Positions 12,901 through 22,229 of a stretch of DNA of 64,000 nt are shown piece by piece. The stretch comes from Heligmosomoides polygyrus polygyrus (taxonomy: Eukaryota; Nematoda; Chromadorea; Rhabditida; Heligmosomidae), in the NCBI GenBank assembly GCA_947396885.1, contig OX377204.1:47851139-47915138 (forward strand), given 5' to 3'. The stretch's first letter is position 1; the number at the start of each line of letters is the position of its first letter. Below the pieces are notes generated by a model. It saw nothing but the letters and a program-made list of their open reading frames with translations, was not told the DNA's origin and did no database searches. The position numbers and the translations under genes were made by a program.

Positions 12901-14484
12901 TGACGTCGGTGAAGGGTCGATCCGAGATTCGGTTCACGACTTCCGAAAATTGATCATATTTCGGCTATTTTTCCGAAAATCAAAAATCCCGCTTGCTCAT
13001 CAAAAAGTAGAGCAAATATGCTTTCTAACCATATAAGAACCGTTTTCCAAGAAAGGGGAATTATGAACATTCTTGTGAAATCACTCCGATGACGCCGGTG
13101 AAGGATTCAGTTCACGACTTGCAAAAATTGATCATAACTCGGCTATTTTTCCAAAAATCGAAAATCCCGCTCGGCCATCGAAAAATAGAGCAAATGTGCT
13201 CTCTAACCATATAAGAACCGTTTTCCAAGAAAGGGGTCTTCATGCGGGGCGGGGGGGTTCGATTTTCGGTACGTATTTTCGCGACATGGAACCGAAATTG
13301 AGCCTCCCCTGCCGCGCATGAAGACCGAATTTTTGGACATTAGTTCTTATATAGCAAGAAAGGGCTTTTCCTCTAGTTTCTGAAAAGCTAGCGGGATTTT
13401 GAAACTTCGAAGAATTGGTCAAGTTATGAATATTTTTGTGAAGCCACTTCAATTTTTTTCGCTCAAAAATCGAACCAGCAGCCACGCGTGACCACTCCTT
13501 TTTTGGGAAAGATTTTTACAATAGGAGAAAGAGCGTTTTATCCTCTTCTTGAGAGGTTAGAAAAATTTTCAAAATGCGAAAAACTTACCGAGTTATGAAC
13601 CTTTTTGTGAACGTTTAGTTTCATGCTCCGATGACGTTGGTGCAAAGTCGACCGGAGGTCGATTCATCCTGTTCGATCCAGAAAATCATGATTTTTTTCA
13701 CTGTGCTTCGATCATGACTTGGAAGTTTTGTGGCAAAATTTTATTCGTATGCGTGGTCTGCTTCGGCTAAAAAAAATTTTTCATGAAAAACGAGAATTTC
13801 GCTGGCGATCCATCCTAATCATATCGTCATCGCAGTTTCGTCATCGCTGCGGAGAATCTTGTTTTTTTGCTGTATCATGTACAGAGCTGGGGTTTTTTAG
13901 CTCCATTTTCGTTTTTTATGACGTTTTCTTAGGATGGGAGAACATTATTTCCATAGGGAAATCCATCGTCCATCCTTCCTTTTTCCGCTCAATAATCGAT
14001 TCGAGGAACGCTTTCAAAAAATTCATAAGGAAAGCACTTAAGTCGTCGTCAGAAAGTAATACTCAGATTTTTATATAACACAATTTCAGGTGCAAACGTC
14101 GCTACTTCAGGTAGAAGAATGTTCCGTGTCCATGGTGTCCTGAAAAAAAAACTCCATAAATTGAACAGTGATGATTGGAAACTGCTACCAGAAAATCTTT
14201 ATTTTGAAGTGTCGAAAATAGCGTTCAAAATTTTAAAGAATTTAATTCTGTTTTGAAAACGTTATTGTTCATGGAACTCGTTTCATTGTCCTCTTCAGTG
14301 CCGAAGCCGCACCTGAAAAGAAGAATCTATTAGAGAGCTCAAACTGCACAAGAAACCTTGAAAAATCAAGAAATACAAGAAATAGAACAGTGGAAGAGAG
14401 AGGGAGGGGGTCGTACAAATTCCGCTTTTGAGTGGGGGGGGGTCGTACATTTCCAGCAAAAATCGAACCCCACGCTTGACCCTG
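9924..14484. mobile_element. hAT1: 4.56-kb giant palindromic hAT-like element, no transposase
   Basis: The ends are CAGGGTCAAGC and its inverse GCTTGACCCTG, flanked by 8-bp duplications (ATGTTGGC). CAG-type termini plus 8-bp duplications are the signature of the hAT superfamily. Just inside each end are two G-runs followed by GTCGTAC (near 9960 and 9995 on the left; inverted near 14410 and 14445 on the right). Almost the whole element is one imperfect inverted repeat with its axis near 12355; for example 11220-11300 pairs with 13410-13495, and 10915-10980 with 13735-13800. There is no transposase-like frame, so it must have been moved in trans. Its RNA or single strand could fold into a hairpin about 2 kb long. 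Confidence 0.85.
11395..13322. repeat. Array of five ~85-bp hairpin units inside hAT1
   Basis: Five units, each itself an inverted repeat, begin ttcatg and end catgaa: 11395-11481, 11761-11843, 12313-12395, 12687-12770 and 13239-13322. Each has a G-rich left half leading to GGTTCGATTTT and the complementary right half. Start-to-start spacing alternates about 370 and 552 bp, giving a larger period near 926 bp; blocks at 11855-12109 and 12782-13036 are almost identical. The third unit sits on the symmetry axis of the element. The inner GGGTTCGATTTT resembles the subterminal sequence, so the units may be repeated transposase-binding sites; that is inference. Confidence 0.8.
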
Positions 14485-14492
14485 ATGTTGGC
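14485..14492. repeat. 8-bp target-site duplication of hAT1 (right)
   Basis: ATGTTGGC, identical to 9916-9923. RTE sequence resumes immediately with gccgagg. Confidence 0.85.
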
Positions 14493-15705
14493 GCCGAGGT
14501 ACGACGATTCCGATTTGGAAGAAGAAGGGCAGTCCTGCAGACTGCTCCAACTACCGTCCAATTCGTTTGCTTTCGCACAGCATGAAGATCTTTGAGCGAA
14601 TTGTCGACGGAAGAATTCGTGACATTGTCCAGCTTTCCAGTAATCAGTGTGGCTTCGTGGCTGGCTGTGGCACCATTGATGCCATACACGCCGCCCGCCT
14701 CCTGACAGAGAAGCATCGCGAGAAACAGATGCCAGTGTATATCGCCTTTCTTGGACTTGGAGAAGGCCTTTAACCGCATACATCCTGAAGTGATATGGTA
14801 CGCCCTGCATCAACATGGAGTTCCTGAAGAACTCATAGAGTGGGTGCGAATTCTCTACTCTTGTCCAAAGAGTCGAGTTCAAGCTGCAGCTGGAACCTCA
14901 ATGGAGTTTCCCATCTCTGTCGGGGTACACCAAGGTTCAGCGCTTTCCCCACTCCTCTTTGTTGTCGTCATGGATGCCATCACACAAGATCTTCAGAAGC
15001 CCGTCCCCTGGGCGTTACTTTATGCCGACGACGTGATGCTCGCTAGCGAAGATAAAGATGAACTCGAGCGAGAGCTGCGAGTTGGTGTGATCGCTTGAAC
15101 GATTTGGATTCAAATTGAACGTGAAGAAGACCGAATACCTAACGACGGACGTTACTGAGTCCAGTTCCATCAAGGTTAACGAGATCGAGCTCCCACGCAC
15201 TTCGGTTTTTAAGTACCTGGGATCAGCAGTCGCGTCTGACGGCAAACTGATGGTCGAAGTGAATTCACGCGTGAATGCAGCTTGGTCCAAGTGGCGCTCG
15301 TTGACTGGCGTGCTGTGCGACAAGAAGATACCAGAGCGCTTTAAGTCGAAGATCTACAGAGCAGTCGTCCGGCCGGTAGCGATGTACGGCGCTGAGTGTT
15401 ATCCTGCGATCAAGGAAGTTGAAACGCGCCTCAGCGTCACGGAGACGAAGAAGCTGCGCTGAACGGCTGGAGTCACGCGCATGGACCGCATCCGAAACGA
15501 TCTCATTCGGCAGAATGTTCGGTATAGCCGAGAAGATGCGCGAAGCTCGCTTGCGACCACGTACGGCCACGTTCTCCGTGGAAAAGAAACCAGCGTCCGC
15601 AAGATAGACCTTAACTTCGAGGTAGTAGGAAAGCGGCCTAGAAGGCGCCCGAAGCAGCGCTGGGCTGATACGTTACATACGGACTTGAAACTAGCTGGTG
15701 TCCAC
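14493..15705 (+). pseudogene. RTE-B reverse transcriptase, segment 2
   Basis: The RT core resumes after hAT1. Frames give MKIFERIVDGRIRDIVQLSS, then QCGFVAGCGTIDAIHAARLL, motif A DLEKAFNRIHPEVIWYAL, motif B VGVHQGSALSPLLFVVV (near 14920), and motif C LLYADDVMLASEDK near 15020-15055. LTGVLCDKKIPERFKSKIYR and GAECYPAIKEVETRL follow. The last block, GKRPRRRPKQRWADTLH, is the conserved RTE C-terminus. At least three frame changes and a stop (near 15460) break it. The segment ends at GTGTCCAC, the insertion site of hAT2-a. Confidence 0.85.
15698..15705. repeat. 8-bp target-site duplication of hAT2-a (left)
   Basis: GTGTCCAC, repeated at 21302-21309. It fits the nTnnnnAn preference known for hAT target sites. 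Confidence 0.9.
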
Positions 15706-16709
15706 CAGGGATGAGCGGATTAACCGTTATCCGTTATCCGTTATCCGGTTTCCGGGGGGTTTTAGCCTATCCGTTTTGTTGTTCGTTATCCGGCGATTTT
15801 GTGACGGATAACGAACAACGAATTAGCTGAATCGTAGCTTTGGACGTGGTGATGGGTGTACTATGTACAGAATCCTTCACGACCATAAGAGTGGTCGTCA
15901 GAAACAACAAAAGTATCCAAATATAGAAGGGTCAATTGAAGTTTCCTCACTTGGAAACTGACTACACAGTTTTAAAGATATCTAACTTCCAGCCTTACAG
16001 AAGGATCGCTAAGCCTGCACCATACTTATATGAGGCTTACTTAGCAAAGCATTGTTCATTCATCTCAAGTCATGTGCTGACCAAGAAGGTATATAAACTG
16101 CTGCTAGCAATCGTCAAAAGTGGAGAGCCGCATCCTGGGAAGAATTTTTTACCGCCGATCTTTCCATCGTATCATTTGTGGTCACACGAATGCAGTATGA
16201 TCGATTGGATTGCAGGCGGTAATGGTACTCTTTTTAGCCATGTGCTGTCGTGAGTTATCAAAAAATACTGCAGTACAACAATAAATACTAGTAAAAGAAA
16301 TAGGATTAATCCAAATACATAGAGTAAGCAACTTCTTCTTTGAAAATTTTAAGGGAGCAATAAACTACTGAACATACTTACTATCGTGGGTGCTGAAGAC
16401 ATGTAGATTTGTTTTAATTTGTGAGTTTTTTTGTGAAACTTATCTGCAACATAGGGAACACCTCCGTTTTGGGGCTGGGTCGGACATTCTTCCTCTGCTC
16501 CAGAAGGAATGGGTCGGATATTCTTCCTCAGATTCAGAAGGTCTGGACGTCATAATTCTTTGTGTGTGTTTGCCGTACACAACTGCTTGCAGATACTATT
16601 CCAGATTCCACGTTGAAGTACCTTGGATCTTGGGATGCTATGGAGCAGCCGTTAATCATTCCTCTGCCTGTCTTGACCGTGAGCGGCGGCTCCTATCGAC
16701 TCTCTCGTC

Positions 16710-17387
16710 ATGTCATCCCGAAACCCTTCCCGTCCGTCCTCTTACTATGGACCTCCTGACTCGGTATCCAACCCGAGTTCGTTACCACTATTTGACAGTG
16801 ACTGTATTCGACTGCTAAACCAAATCCAGCATATTATGGCGGAAAAAGCGCCTGAGGCCATCGAGTTGCTTGATCAATTCGTGAGTAAAATACCTTTTGT
16901 TTGCGCTAATTTTATTGAGTCTGACAAGCGATCTAGATCGGCAGTATTTTATGGTGTGCCTGAGCCTGAGGGACATCTTTTGCCGTCACAGCGCCAACAA
17001 CACACCGAGAATTACATTGCAGGGATCCTAGATACCCTTGACGTCGAAACCCGTCCGGTCGAGGTTTTTAGGATGGGTAAGGTTCTCGATGGCAGACCTA
17101 GACTTGTGAAATGCGTATTTTCATCGCAACGCTTTTTGTTTGAGACCCTCTCGCGTTCGAAGAGGTTGCGATCGACGGAGACTTTTAATCACGTATTCGT
17201 CAGAAAATCGATGACAAGTGAAGAGCGTGCGAAAGATGCCGAGCTCAGAAGGCGAGCCCGTGAACTAAACGAAAAAGAGCATGGCGGTAATAGAGTGTTC
17301 GTCGTTTACAGGGGTGAACTGATGAAGGCTGCTGATATACGTCACTATTCAAAGTTACCAGCAGCTAGTTCCTCGTCAAAAAACTAG
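16710..17387 (+). CDS. LINE ORF1 protein, RNA-binding chaperone-like
   Basis: 225 codons. ORF1 proteins of this LINE group bind element RNA and help form the ribonucleoprotein used for insertion. The N-terminus is Ser/Pro-rich (about residues 1-30). Residues 70-190 look like an RRM-type ORF1 domain: SRSAVFYGVPEPEG, then FRMGKVLDGRPRLVKCVF, then FVRKSMTSEERAKDAELR, a block recurring in L1- and CR1-type ORF1 proteins. The C-terminus is Ser-rich. The frame ends at TAG 17385-17387, and the endonuclease frame opens at essentially the same place, as is usual between ORF1 and ORF2. No internal stop or frameshift is visible, so it could be intact. The start codon is the first ATG of the frame that fits the family length. 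Confidence 0.75.
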   Translation: MSSRNPSRPSSYYGPPDSVSNPSSLPLFDSDCIRLLNQIQHIMAEKAPEAIELLDQFVSKIPFVCANFIESDKRSRSAVFYGVPEPEGHLLPSQRQQHTENYIAGILDTLDVETRPVEVFRMGKVLDGRPRLVKCVFSSQRFLFETLSRSKRLRSTETFNHVFVRKSMTSEERAKDAELRRRARELNEKEHGGNRVFVVYRGELMKAADIRHYSKLPAASSSSKN

Positions 17388-17389
17388 TA

Positions 17390-20222
17390 TGCAATCATGC
17401 CCCTACCGTTACTTGCGCTCTACTTAATGCCCGAAGTTTAGTAAAGAAAGTTGATCATCTTCATTGCTTTATTGATAAGTACAAACCCCATTTGATTTTC
17501 ATTACTGAATCTTGGTTAAGCAGTAAAATATTAGACTCTGAACTTTTACGTGATCTCCCGTACTCCATCGTCCGAAAGGACAGGACATCGAAAACGGGAG
17601 GTGGAGTCTGCGTGTTCATTCATGATTTGGTGCTGTTTGATGAAATCAGCTTCAATTGTGACAACTTAACATCCGATGTGATTTGCTTTGATGTCTACAA
17701 GCCTACTGGAGGGAAGCATCGCTTCATCCTTGTTTACCGACCTCCTCGACCTACCGCCAAGCAGCAGCAGCATGATGAACTCTTATCCGTTCTTAGTGAT
17801 CTAGCTTCTGCTGAACCATCCATAACAACTATCTTAGGCGATTTGAATCTCTCTATTGATTGGTCCGTGGGCTCCGCCACGTCACCTTCAGGTCAAAGGT
17901 TCTTAACTGTTTTCGATGCGCTTTCACTGAAGCAATTTGTTGCATTTCCAACTCGTGGAGATAGTATTCTAGATGTAATTTTATCACCCCCTGAGTCCGT
18001 AATAGATGCCGAACCACTACCACCCCTTGCGGCATCTGACCACAACGTTGTACTCTTCAAATTATCGTATTTAGCTTATTTTTCGCAGAAATACCAGCTT
18101 CGCGATTACAATGCGATGGATGCTAAATCAATTGAACGCGAATTATCACGTCTTGATTGGTGGTCCATTTTTTTGTGATTTTCTCAATATCGACGACCTT
18201 TATGGTCGTTTTTGCACCACACTTCAAAGCATCATCGACAGATTTGTTCCTTTTAAACATGACAGTCGTATGCCGGGCTATCCCCCACACATTTCTAATT
18301 TGTTTGAACAGCGATACAGACTATTTCGCCAAAATGTCTCAACTAAATCTTACGAATATAGGCAGCTGACCACGAAACTTGAGCGGCATATTAAACGTTT
18401 CATGGCGAATAAAGTGAGGCGACTTGCTTCCTTCAGGAATGCCAGACGTCTAGCTTCCTTCGTGAATAAAATAAAGAAACAGTCCAAGCTCAAACCAATT
18501 TTGTCTGATGATTCGGGTAAAAAATATTCCTCTAATACTGAGAAAGCTGAAGCATTTGCGGACTACTTTGCAAGTATATTTACAACTAGAAATGAACCTG
18601 GCCCTCTCCCATTCTCTCAAACAGAGGATACTATGGAAGTTCCGACTGTCACTCTCCATGAAGTGCTCAAACAGTTACGTGCATTGAAACCTTCACAGTC
18701 ATTAACTTCGGATGGAATCCCCCAGTTATTCTACAAGAGGTTTGCAAAGCACCTTGCTACACCTCTTATGCACATATTCAACATTTCCCTAATGTTTGCT
18801 GAAGTCCCTGAAGTATGTAAGTATGCATTTATCACTCCCATCCCTAAAACTAGCGGTGCTTCGAATATCTCCGGATTCCGCCCTATTAGTATACTCCCTA
18901 CTCCTTTAAAAATTTTGGAGAAAATTGTCAAGAAAAGATTGCTAGAATGGATCACCAAGATCAAGTGCATACCCATAGAACAGCACGGATTCCTCCCCAG
19001 GGCGTCTACGTGTACTCAGCTAGTAGACTGTACTTATTCGTGGATTCAGTCTATTAACAATGGCAAGAAAGTGGATATCATCTATTTCGACTTTAGCAAG
19101 GCATTTGACAAAGTAGACCATGATCGCCTTCTTGCTAAGCTAGACAGTGTGGGAGTTCGTGGTCAAATGCTCCAATGGTTTGAGTCTTATCTCTCTGGAT
19201 GGAAATTGAGCGTTAGAGTAGGAAACCACTTGTCAATGCCCAGAAACTGTCCATCGGGAGTCCCCCAAGGCGGTAGTTTATCACCAATCCTGTTTCTTAT
19301 CTACACATATGATTTGCCAAGCTATCTCAAGACGGATCCTAGAATTTCGGTTGCTGCTTTCGCCGATGACGTTAAGGTCTACATTTCATACGAGAGTAGT
19401 GAGTCAGAAGAAGCTACGCGCTTATTGAATGAAGCAGTGTCGAAGATGAGCACCTGGTCCAAAGAATGGTCACTGCCTTTAAATAAAAAGAAAAGTCATA
19501 TTTTCTCGCTTAACTCCTCCCCGCTAGAAATAAAATTTCCAGATGGCAGTCCTCTTTCCCCCTGCGATCAGATGGTAGATCTTGGCGTGCTTCTTTCAAA
19601 AGGCCTTTGTTGGTCAAATCAAGTTCAGCAAGTTGCTAAAAAGGGACTTAGGCTAGTTCACCTATTATTCCGAAACATCCACTGTTCTGATGTAAACATT
19701 TGGTTGAAGCTGTATAAAACCTACGTTCTTCCAGTAGTTGATTACTGTAGCCCTGTTTGGAGTCCCCATCTGACTAAAGATATTCAAGCACTAGAAAGAG
19801 TCCAAAAGACCTTCACTAGTCTATTGTACTACAGAGCGTTTGCCAATGATGGTTGTGATTCGACCATTCCTGAGTATACGGTAAGGCTTAAAAATCTCAA
19901 TATGAAAAGTCTTTTCTATCGTAGAACTGTTTCAGACCTACTTCTTGCTTTCAAGATCTTCAGAGGAGAGCTTTGTCTGAGTCCGTCGAAATATTGGACA
20001 TTCCGTCCATCGAATGGCAGGAGAAGTCGTTTCAACGTATATAACTACAAGTTGGGTCCATTCCAGAAAGGCCTACGTATAAACTCGTTCTTTGTTCGTA
20101 CTACGAAATGGCTTGAAAGTCTGCCCGTCTCAGTTTTGTCTTGTGAAAAATCTTCTCAGTTCAAACAAGCTGTAAAGAAGATTGATATTTTAACTTCTCT
20201 TGGGATCCCAGATGTCTCCTAG
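17390..20222 (+). pseudogene. LINE ORF2, endonuclease plus reverse transcriptase, one frameshift
   Basis: ORF2 would nick target DNA and reverse-transcribe element RNA. The endonuclease frame opens near 17390 (TCALLNARSLVKKV) and runs to 18178, with LIFITESWLSS, TILGDLNLSIDW and the terminal catalytic ASDHNVVLF. At 18170-18176 a run of seven T coincides with a frame change: WWSIF continues as FCDFLNIDDLYGRF in the next frame, open to TAG 20220-20222. The RT has SDGIPQLFYKRF, GFRPISILPTPLKILEK, motif A YFDFSKAFDKVDH, motif B GVPQGGSLSPILF and motif C AAFADDVKVY (FADD at 19359-19370). Thumb and C-terminal blocks follow. One base in a homopolymer is the only defect seen, so the copy is young, or intact with a sequencing error. 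Confidence 0.85.
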
Positions 20223-21301
20223 TACTCTTGTAGACCTGTTCAGATAACTCGCCCAACTGATCCGAGTCGTATTTATCTTTTATTCTCTAAACTCGTGGCT
20301 TTTCCGTGAACGTTGCTTGCTTATACTCCATTTTCCATTTTCTTGGCATGCTGAGTGAATTAAACCCAGTCTCCTTCAAAAAGGATTTTTTTCTAGACTG
20401 CGCCCCTGCAAGGGTTATGAAATTGACCGGTCTCACCCTGTTTCACAACCAGGTAGAGTCCCTAGGAACCACTTCCGGTGGGGAGGGCTTCACCTATTAT
20501 GATTCATGCTTCCTTGGCATAGGCGGCTCTCCTACAGCTTTTAATGGTACGGCAAACGTCTTCTATCCCTTCAGCTTTCTGCCGACCATCTAGCCTTTGA
20601 AGAGCAGTAGACGTTGTCCTGAATACGCCTGCCCTGCAACTGTGCTTAAGCCTGGTCACGCCCGAGGAGCCTCTACCAAGGGGAGGGCTACACCTACTGC
20701 TATGCACAGTTTCGATTTTCGGCCATCACGGGTTGTTGCCGGTCTGACATTTTCCTCTCTTCTCGATCATCTTTTGCCTGGACTCAGCTTACACGACAAA
20801 AACGTTTTGTCAAATCATGGAGGATATTCTAACCTCGTTCCCGGGAAACCACGAAAAAAAAAATCGTAGCTAGAGGTGATCGCATTAGGACACTTGAGCC
20901 GATTCGGTCCACTTGGCGAGAAATCTCCTTCATCTGTCAACTTGTTTCATGAATAGCACTACCTTTACATTCCATGATTGTAATTGCTTATTTTGTTTGT
21001 TTGGTTGGTTGGATTGTTTCAACTTTAGCGTGTCCTTCATGGGCGCATAAATAAATAAATAAATAAATAAATAATGCGGCGACTGCAAAACGTGCAAGAA
21101 CACTACTAAAATGTCTAGAAATGGCTTATAAATTAACAGTTCTTTAAGCCCTGATCTGTTGTTGAAATTAGTGCAATTTAAAACAAGTCTTAAGTTTTGT
21201 TGTTTGTTCGTTATCCGCCTTCCGTTATCCGGTCATTTTCGGGCAAAATTATCCGTTATCCATTATCCGGTTTTCAAAATTTTATTATCCGCTCATCCCT
21301 G

Positions 21302-21309
21302 GTGTCCAC
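21302..21309. repeat. 8-bp target-site duplication of hAT2-a (right)
   Basis: GTGTCCAC, identical to 15698-15705; RTE-B resumes directly after it with cccgatc and runs to its GAA tail at 21388-21404. Confidence 0.9.
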
Positions 21310-21408
21310 CCCGATCTAGCGCTGGATCGGGAAAGGTTGCGTCATAATACCAGAATAGCGGACCCCGCCACGAAGCGAGACAAACGCTGAAGAAGAAGAA
21401 GAAGTGTG

Positions 21409-21660
21409 GGAAGGTCGGGGGAACATGGTGGGAGAGGAAGAACTTCGATGCCTAAATGGGTCAATTTTCGCATAGTGATTTGTGAGGTGGTCGGCCTTGC
21501 GCTGTCCTGCAACAGGAGCGGCCCTCCTCTATTCACCATTGCCGGCCACAATTTTTGCAACATCTCAGAAGTTTGGTTTAAATCACAACAGTAAGACTAT
21601 GTTGTGACTGCCTGATCAGGTTGAAAAAACTGTAATGGATTACAGCCTTACAACCCACAC
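21409..21660 (-). pseudogene. Mariner-type transposase relic, central half
   Basis: The minus strand encodes LQKLWPAMVNRGGPLLL, then QDSARPTTSQITMRKL and GIEVLPLPPCSPDLP. The middle block corresponds to the second catalytic Asp motif of mariner transposases (usually H-D-N-A-R-P-H), here changed to QDSARPT. The frame runs into the RTE-B duplication and continues at 8125 with the third catalytic motif (SSTDDHFF). Upstream similarity fades near 21600-21660. This half and 7990-8125 make one inactive mariner copy that hosts RTE-B. Confidence 0.8.
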
Positions 21661-22229
21661 AAAGTAAGCATTACAATACCGCTCGCGTCGCACGGTCAAA
21701 AGTGGGCGAAAAAACGCCAATATACGTCGCAAAGCGTCGCACGCTCATAACTCCTTCAGTTTTAGGTTTCTTGAACAAAGGTTGGTACCATTCGATTTGC
21801 CTCTTCAAGATCTACACAAGCATGTACACAGCTTTACCGGAGCACCCATATTTTCGCCGTGGGTGGTCCAAAATTGGCTGGACGGGTGATTAGAGCAGCT
21901 TATTTCCCAGGATATGCGTGCTTTCGGAGTACGTCGCCAGTGCTCTGCCATGCCAGGAACGCCCCGAGAGTGCGCCGTGCACAATGCACACAGAACCTAA
22001 ACAATCAATCGAGTGGGCGAGCGCATGTCCCCTGCGCTTCTATCTTCTCTCACTGGGAACTGCGACGTTTTCAAGACTATTTCGAGCCGTTTGGAGAATG
22101 TTATCAGAAATTCACCGCCACCCCATTCAGGATTAGCTCCAATCTGTCCCAGCGAAACTTTGGTGTGGGCCGTGAACAATCAATAGAGAATCGAACCTTT
22201 CAATCGAGGGGGAGGTGGGACAGCTTGTA
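21661..22229. other. Unassigned DNA
   Basis: No recognisable coding region. Some phrases recur in the fold-back repeat that follows (for example cgagggggagg near 22205 and 22360), so this may be its degraded left end. Confidence 0.35.

Larger units (their letters stand above)
16390..21073 (+). mobile_element. CR1/Jockey-group LINE nested in hAT2-a
   Basis: This LINE has two open reading frames, a 3' region of about 850 bp and a terminal AAAT repeat at 21048-21073. The 5' limit is uncertain; I place it near 16390, where hAT2 similarity has ended. It is the best preserved coding sequence in the window. The 3' region has two related GC-rich blocks (near 20405-20500 and 20630-20700, each with a gggagggct motif). 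Clade assignment rests on two ORFs, the RT motif style and the short tandem tail. I found no clear target duplication. Confidence 0.8.
15706..21301. mobile_element. hAT2-a: hAT-like element carrying a CR1-group LINE
   Basis: Termini are CAGGGATGAGCGGAT and the inverse ATCCGCTCATCCCTG, with 8-bp GTGTCCAC duplications. Both ends are packed with the subterminal octamer GTTATCCG and variants (about 15720-15830 and 21205-21290). I see no transposase. Removing the LINE leaves roughly 0.9 kb, consistent with a short non-autonomous element. A second copy, hAT2-b at 44324-45780, lies in the opposite orientation at the same RTE site. Confidence 0.88.
8126..21404 (+). mobile_element. RTE-type LINE RTE-B, interrupted by two DNA transposons
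   Basis: Once the two inserts are removed, the RTE sequence is about 3.1 kb and lies in three pieces: 8126-9923, 14485-15705 and 21302-21404. It ends in a GAA repeat and is flanked by GGAAGGTCGGGG duplications. It is nearly full length, from the leader before the endonuclease to the GAA tail, and is inserted in a mariner transposase pseudogene. The same family occurs as RTE-C (41681-45880) and RTE-D (from 62346 on the minus strand). The pieces join exactly at the 8-bp duplications of the inserts. Confidence 0.9.

Noticed and set aside
11395..13322. CRISPR-like array
   Set aside because: Units are palindromic, spaced 370-552 bp apart, and spacers are repeats themselves in a eukaryotic transposon.
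14295..14882. 195-codon minus-strand frame
   Set aside because: Antisense to the RTE-B reverse transcriptase and crossing the hAT1 border, so it cannot be an inherited gene.
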